In this document: in pieces, positions 60,319 through 64,000 of the stretch
Layout of the letters: every line of letters starts with the position of its first letter
Position numbering within the stretch: the first letter of the stretch is position 1
Assembly: GCF_900107965.1 (NCBI RefSeq)
Contig: NZ_FNVU01000006.1
Span: forward strand, 327,337 to 391,336
DNA length: 64,000 nucleotides
Direction of reading: 5' to 3'
From: Actinacidiphila yanglinensis
GTDB taxonomy: Bacteria; Actinomycetota; Actinomycetes; Streptomycetales; Streptomycetaceae
Program-made: the position numbers and the translations under genes
Notes under the pieces: model-generated
The model's database searches: none
What the model saw: only the letters and a program-made list of their open reading frames with translations
Told to the model about the DNA's origin: nothing

Positions 60319-60342
60319 GGTCGGTGCCGCGCGGCGCCGACC
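60319..60342 (+). terminator. Attenuator-like hairpin in the esterase 2 leader
   Basis: GGTCGGTGCC (60319-60328) pairs with GGCGCCGACC (60333-60342), ten pairs including one G-U, around a 4-nt loop (GCGC). It lies directly after the small peptide ORF and ~110 nt before the esterase start. No U-tract follows, so it could also act on translation. Confidence 0.45.
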
Positions 60343-60453
60343 GGTGGCCGCCGTGCCGCCGTCACGGGCGGCTCCGCCCTCTTCCCCGGGGCACGTTCCG
60401 GCCCGGGTCGTGCGCCCGGCGGCTCGTGGACCCGAGGAAAGGAACGATGCGGC

Positions 60454-61848
60454 ATGCCCGAACACGCCAGGCACGGAAGACGAACCGGTGTGACACTCAT
60501 CGGCCTGTGCGCGCTCGCGGCCTCGGTGTTGAGCCTCGCGCCGCAGGACGCGTCGGCGAGCGGCCCGGCGGCGCGGCCCGCCAGGTCCTCCTCGGCGCCG
60601 GCCGCCGCCACCGCCCTGGCGCCGCAGGTGGTGCACACGGGGACGGGTCCCACCGGCTACCGGGTCACGTTCCGCTTCAAGGCGCCCACCGCCACGAGCG
60701 TCCAGATCAAGGGGGAGTGGTACTTCGCGAACCCGTACGAGCTGTCCTCACTCGCCGGCACGTCGACCAGCACCGTCCAGACCCCCGGCACGACGCCCGC
60801 GCAGTGGCAGCCCGGTGACATCCCCATCGGTTCGCCCAACTCCTCCGCGGCCAACTGGCCGGTGACCACGATGACGGAGGACAAGCACACCGGGGTCTGG
60901 TCGTACACGACCCCGCTGCCCTCGGGCGTCTTCAACTACGGCTTCTTCGTGGACTGCGGCAGCGCCACGCAGAGCGGCTGCACCGAGGTGTCCGACCCGG
61001 CCGACCCGCCCTGGAACCAGCACGGTTCGCGGACCACCGGGTCCGTGGAGTCGGTCAGCCAGGTCTACGTCCCCTCGGACCCGGCGTTCCGGACCGCCGA
61101 TCTGGCGTGGCAGGGCCCGAGCAAGCAGCACGGCACGCTGCGGGACGTGACGTATCCGGCGCCCACCTCGATCACGCCGGCCGGAGAGAACTACCTCGCC
61201 GTCTACACGCCGCCCGGCTACGACCCGAAGCGCGCCAAGCCCTACCCGACCGTCTACCTCAACAGCGGCGGCAGCAACGAGATGGACTGGAGCACCCAGG
61301 GCGACCTCGGCAACATCCTCGACCAGCTGATCGGCACGGGCGAGATCCAGCCGATGGTCGTGGTCATGCCCAACACCGAGGGCTTTCCCGCGTCGGACTC
61401 CTACGCCTCCTTCGACGCCGACCTCGTCGCGAGCGCCATCCCGTACGTCGAGTCGCACTACCGCGTGTCCACCTCCGCCGGGCAGCGGGCGATCGGCGGT
61501 CTGGGCTACGGCGCGTCGATCACGAACTCCTTCCTCTTCGACGACCCCGCGCACTTCGCCTACTACGGCGTCATGAGCCCGGGAATCAACGGCGACTTCA
61601 CCCTCCCGGACACCGCGTCGCTCACCGCCGGGCAGATCGCGGCGATGAAGAAGGTCGGCATCATGGTGGGCGGCGGCTGGCAGGACCCGAGCCACTACTA
61701 CCACGCCGGCGAGGTGAACACGCTGACCCAGGTCGGCGTCGGGGTCTCCCCCGACTATGTCAACGGCGGCCACTCCTGGTACGCCTGGCGGCTGCTGGTC
61801 AGGGACTTCCTGACCCGGGTGGCGTTCTTCCCCCCGCTCGCGGGCTGA
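60454..61848 (+). CDS. Secreted CE1-type esterase paralogue with missing nucleophile serine
   Basis: 464 residues, clearly paralogous to the divergent gene at 59760: signal peptide (LIGLCALAASVLSLAPQDAS), E-set domain (GYRVTFRFKAPTATSVQIKG), hydrolase domain (VYTPPGYDPKRAKPYPTVYL, DWSTQGDLGNILDQLIGTGE). The GxSxG nucleophile elbow reads GGLGYGAS: Gly351 stands where the paralogue has Ser354. The His region VNGGHSWYAWRLLVRDF is kept. The C-terminal Ig-like domain is absent. It is thus probably catalytically dead, or changed, perhaps acting as a binding protein. ATG 60454 follows GAAAGGAACG at a long distance; start moderately certain. Confidence 0.87.
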   Translation: MPEHARHGRRTGVTLIGLCALAASVLSLAPQDASASGPAARPARSSSAPAAATALAPQVVHTGTGPTGYRVTFRFKAPTATSVQIKGEWYFANPYELSSLAGTSTSTVQTPGTTPAQWQPGDIPIGSPNSSAANWPVTTMTEDKHTGVWSYTTPLPSGVFNYGFFVDCGSATQSGCTEVSDPADPPWNQHGSRTTGSVESVSQVYVPSDPAFRTADLAWQGPSKQHGTLRDVTYPAPTSITPAGENYLAVYTPPGYDPKRAKPYPTVYLNSGGSNEMDWSTQGDLGNILDQLIGTGEIQPMVVVMPNTEGFPASDSYASFDADLVASAIPYVESHYRVSTSAGQRAIGGLGYGASITNSFLFDDPAHFAYYGVMSPGINGDFTLPDTASLTAGQIAAMKKVGIMVGGGWQDPSHYYHAGEVNTLTQVGVGVSPDYVNGGHSWYAWRLLVRDFLTRVAFFPPLAG

Positions 61849-61873
61849 CTTGCCGGCCGGCCCCGCGCGCGGG

Positions 61874-63082
61874 TCAGCGCACCACGCGCAGGGCCGGCCG
61901 CAGGAACGCGGGGAGCATCTCCGAGGCGACCTGGATCGCTCCCCGCACGGTCGATGTGGAGGAGAGCTGCCGCACGGCCAGGCCGGCGGAGTTCGGCCCG
62001 TGCGCGAGCGCGCGCAGTTCCTCGGCGAAGCGCTCGAAGAACCAGGTGCTGCGGTCGGCGAAGGAGTTGCCGCCGAAGTAGACGACGGCCGGGTTGATGA
62101 TGTTGACCTGCCAGGAGGCGGCCAACGCCAGTCGGCACGCGGCACGTTCGAGCAGGGCGAGGACCGCCTTCTCGCCGGTCGCCTCCATCTCGGCCAGGGT
62201 GGCCGGCGCGGGCCGGCCGGTGATCCGCTCGAACTCGCGGCTCAGGTGGAGCGACGACGTCACGCTCTCGACGCAGCCGCGCCGTCCGCACCGGCACTGC
62301 TCGTCGATCCCCGGCAGCACGCAGTGGCCGAGCTCGCCGGCGCTCCCGGTCACCCCGTCGATCAGCCGTCCGCCGACGGTCGCCGCGCTCCCGACGCCGC
62401 GGCCCAGGTAGACCAGCGTGGCCGACCGGGCCGGCTCCGGCTCCATGGCGAGCTGCCCGATGAGCGTGGCGGCGACGACGTTCACCAGGCCGACCGGCAC
62501 CCCGACGGCCGCCGCGAGCGCGTCGGCGGCGGGCAGGTCGGACCAGTCGTCGAGCCGGGCCATCGTCCACAGTCCCCGCGCCCGGTCGATCGAGCCGGGC
62601 AGCGTCATGGCGACCGCGGCCAGCGGGCCGAAGTCCGGGCGCGCCGCGCGCAGTCCGGTGATCTGCGCGGCGAAGGCCGCGACCACGTCGGTCCAGTCCG
62701 CGGTCTTGGCCACTGCGGGGACGAGGCTGTCGGCCAGGACCACGCCGGCCAGGTCCGCGATCGTGACCTCGAACTGGGCGCCTCGCATCCGGACGGCCGC
62801 CACCACCCGCGCGCGGGAGCGGAAGTGCAGCAGCGAACCGGGGCGCCCGCCGCCGGACGCGGCCTTGACCTGCCCCTCCTCGACGACCAGCCCGTCCGCG
62901 ACGAGCTGCTGCACCACGGCCAGGATCGTCGGTCGGGTCAGGCCGCTCAGCCGCCCCAGCTCCGCGCGCGTGAGCCCGCCGCGCTCCCGCAGGAGCCGGC
63001 AGACGGCGCCCACGTTGGCCTCGCGGATGTCCGCGGTCGACATGCGGGCGGAAGGCAGCGGCCCTGAGGAGGGGACGTTCAC
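61874..63082 (-). CDS. ROK-family transcriptional regulator
   Basis: 402 residues. N-terminal winged HTH (REANVGAVCRLLRERGGLTR, AELGRLSGLTRPTILAVVQQ, about 18-75). ROK domain with the zinc motif CRCGRRGCVES (CxCGxxGCxE), the sugar-phosphate loop GSIDRARGLW and VYLGRGVGSAATVGGRLIDG. The usual glucokinase ATP/catalytic DxGxT is degenerate, as in NagC/XylR-type repressors. Such proteins respond to sugars; the adjacent esterase pair is a plausible target. GTG 63082 is used because TAAGCT ends 7 nt before it (leaderless); ATG 63043 is an alternative. Confidence 0.9.
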   Translation of the reverse strand: MNVPSSGPLPSARMSTADIREANVGAVCRLLRERGGLTRAELGRLSGLTRPTILAVVQQLVADGLVVEEGQVKAASGGGRPGSLLHFRSRARVVAAVRMRGAQFEVTIADLAGVVLADSLVPAVAKTADWTDVVAAFAAQITGLRAARPDFGPLAAVAMTLPGSIDRARGLWTMARLDDWSDLPAADALAAAVGVPVGLVNVVAATLIGQLAMEPEPARSATLVYLGRGVGSAATVGGRLIDGVTGSAGELGHCVLPGIDEQCRCGRRGCVESVTSSLHLSREFERITGRPAPATLAEMEATGEKAVLALLERAACRLALAASWQVNIINPAVVYFGGNSFADRSTWFFERFAEELRALAHGPNSAGLAVRQLSSTSTVRGAIQVASEMLPAFLRPALRVVR

Positions 63083-63089
63083 GGCGAAA

Positions 63090-63095
63090 AGCTTA
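63090..63095 (-). promoter_or_regulatory. -10 box of a leaderless promoter (ROK gene)
   Basis: TAAGCT on the minus strand ends 7 nt before GTG 63082. Confidence 0.45.
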
Positions 63096-63193
63096 CGGGT
63101 CCCGCCGCCGCACCCGGGCCGGCCGAGTGCTCCGCCCGGCCGACAGGGCACGCGTGCCACCGGGCGCCCGTGGACGGCTCCCGGCGGAGCGCG

Positions 63194-64000
63194 TCAGGCG
63201 TCGCGGGCAAGGAGCTCTCTCGCGGCATCGCGGAACCGGGCGGCGAGCGGGTTGGCGTCACCGCTGCGGATGGCGACCACCACCTGGCAGGGCTCGATTC
63301 CCTCGACGGGGACGGTGGTGAGGTCGTCCCGGAGCGCGCCGCGCGGGTCGCCTGCGGGGACGAGGGCGACCGCCCGGCCGTCGGCGACGGCTTCGAGTTT
63401 GTCCTCGAAGGTGTCGACGAGCAGGGGGCCCAGCGGCGCCCGGCTGCCGTCCGGACGGGGATCGAGGCGCCAGAAATCGGTCCACCACGCGGCCATCCCG
63501 GCGCAGGCCACCAGGGGTTCGCCGGCGAAGTCGTCCACGGTGACGGCCTCCCTGCCGGCCAGGCGGTGCCGCACGGGCACGATCAGGACCCGGGGTTCGT
63601 CGTAGAGGGCGGTCACCTCCAGGCCGTCGACCGGGATCGGCAGGGGCGTGCGGAGGACGAGCGCGTCGACGACTCCGTCGGGCAGCGCGCGGGCCTCGTC
63701 CACGTCCAGGTGGCGGGTGCGGACGTGGACGTCGGGGTGGAGGCGGCGCAGGTGGCGTACCGCGGGAGTGATGACGAGGTCCTCGACGTACCCGACGGTG
63801 ATCGCGCGCGGCGGAGCCGCGGCGCGTGCGGTGAGCACCGCCCGGTCGGCGGTGTGCAGGAGGCTCTGCGCCTGCGGGAGGAAGGCCGCTCCGGCCGCGG
63901 AGAGACGGCTGCCCTGGGTGGTGCGCTCCAGCAGGCGCACACCGAGGCTGTCCTCCAGCCGCTGCATCTGGCGGCTGAGGGAGGGCTGAGCGACGTGCAG
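63194..64000 (-). CDS. LysR-family regulator (5' end outside window)
   Basis: The visible 268 residues begin inside the HTH (HVAQPSLSRQMQRLEDSLGV) and continue through RLLERTTQGSRLSAAGAAFL and the effector domain (PPRAITVGYVEDLVITPAVR, PLVACAGMAAWWTDFW, VVVAIRSGDANPLAARFRDA). The start lies beyond the right edge, about 25-30 codons upstream. It resembles BenM/CatM-type regulators only in general fold; target unknown. It is followed on the same strand by the ROK gene. Confidence 0.9.
   Translation of the reverse strand: MHVAQPSLSRQMQRLEDSLGVRLLERTTQGSRLSAAGAAFLPQAQSLLHTADRAVLTARAAAPPRAITVGYVEDLVITPAVRHLRRLHPDVHVRTRHLDVDEARALPDGVVDALVLRTPLPIPVDGLEVTALYDEPRVLIVPVRHRLAGREAVTVDDFAGEPLVACAGMAAWWTDFWRLDPRPDGSRAPLGPLLVDTFEDKLEAVADGRAVALVPAGDPRGALRDDLTTVPVEGIEPCQVVVAIRSGDANPLAARFRDAARELLARDA

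Overview
The window is very GC-rich, GC-ending-codon DNA of a streptomycete-type actinobacterium. Markers are GTG/TTG starts, leaderless TANNNT promoters, an srsABC-type phenolic-lipid operon, XRE/DUF397/ATP-binding regulator clusters, TTAGGTTAGGCTAACCTAA-like iron boxes and the short interspersed GGGGCGCGGGGAACTGCGCG repeats common in Streptomyces intergenic DNA. No tRNA, rRNA, insertion sequence, phage gene or CRISPR array was seen. The content is typical of a chromosome arm: transporters, one-gene regulators, secreted hydrolases and some gene debris.

Layout, left part: a KdpD sensor kinase (cut by the window edge) diverges from a KimA-like potassium permease. Then come an iron-box gene, a small hydrophobic protein, an AraC regulator, a repeat-rich gap, phosphoketolase, a MarR/membrane-protein pair, an MMPL transporter, a binding-protein-like gene, a LacI regulator, a quinone oxidoreductase, a secreted protein, an atypical zinc-ribbon SDR and fumarylacetoacetase. 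At 21.5-25.2 kb a UbiA prenyltransferase faces away from srsABC (type III PKS, methyltransferase, flavin hydroxylase).

Middle part: a coupled lipoprotein/DUF6529 membrane pair, MsrA, a secreted group (discoidin-domain protein, PhoD phosphatase, GH87-like beta-helix glucanase), a run of small enzymes (ABM, pterin dehydratase-VOC fusion, peptide deformylase, flavodoxin-like), RecQ divergent from an AlkA-like glycosylase, SDR plus RraA-like genes, and an MFS pump with a divergent TetR. Next are debris of a LysR and an SDR gene joined head to tail, another MFS pump, argJ-argB, a third MFS pump, and an old-yellow-enzyme reductase divergent from a MerR regulator.

Right part: SDR, SAM methyltransferase, DUF397/XRE and the ATP-binding/hypothetical pair (a whiJ/abaA-like cluster), a PPOX protein, and a gallate-type extradiol dioxygenase divergent from its LysR regulator across a perfect dyad. 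The end holds two divergent paralogous secreted CE1-type esterases with near-consensus TTGACA promoters; one has lost its nucleophile serine and is preceded by a short peptide ORF plus strong hairpin. A ROK regulator and a LysR regulator cut by the right edge close the window.

The most unusual points are the esterase pair with its leader/attenuator-like region, UbiA next to srsABC, the iron box before an unknown gene, the SDR with Zn ribbon but no catalytic Tyr, and several clean operators that pair regulators with targets.
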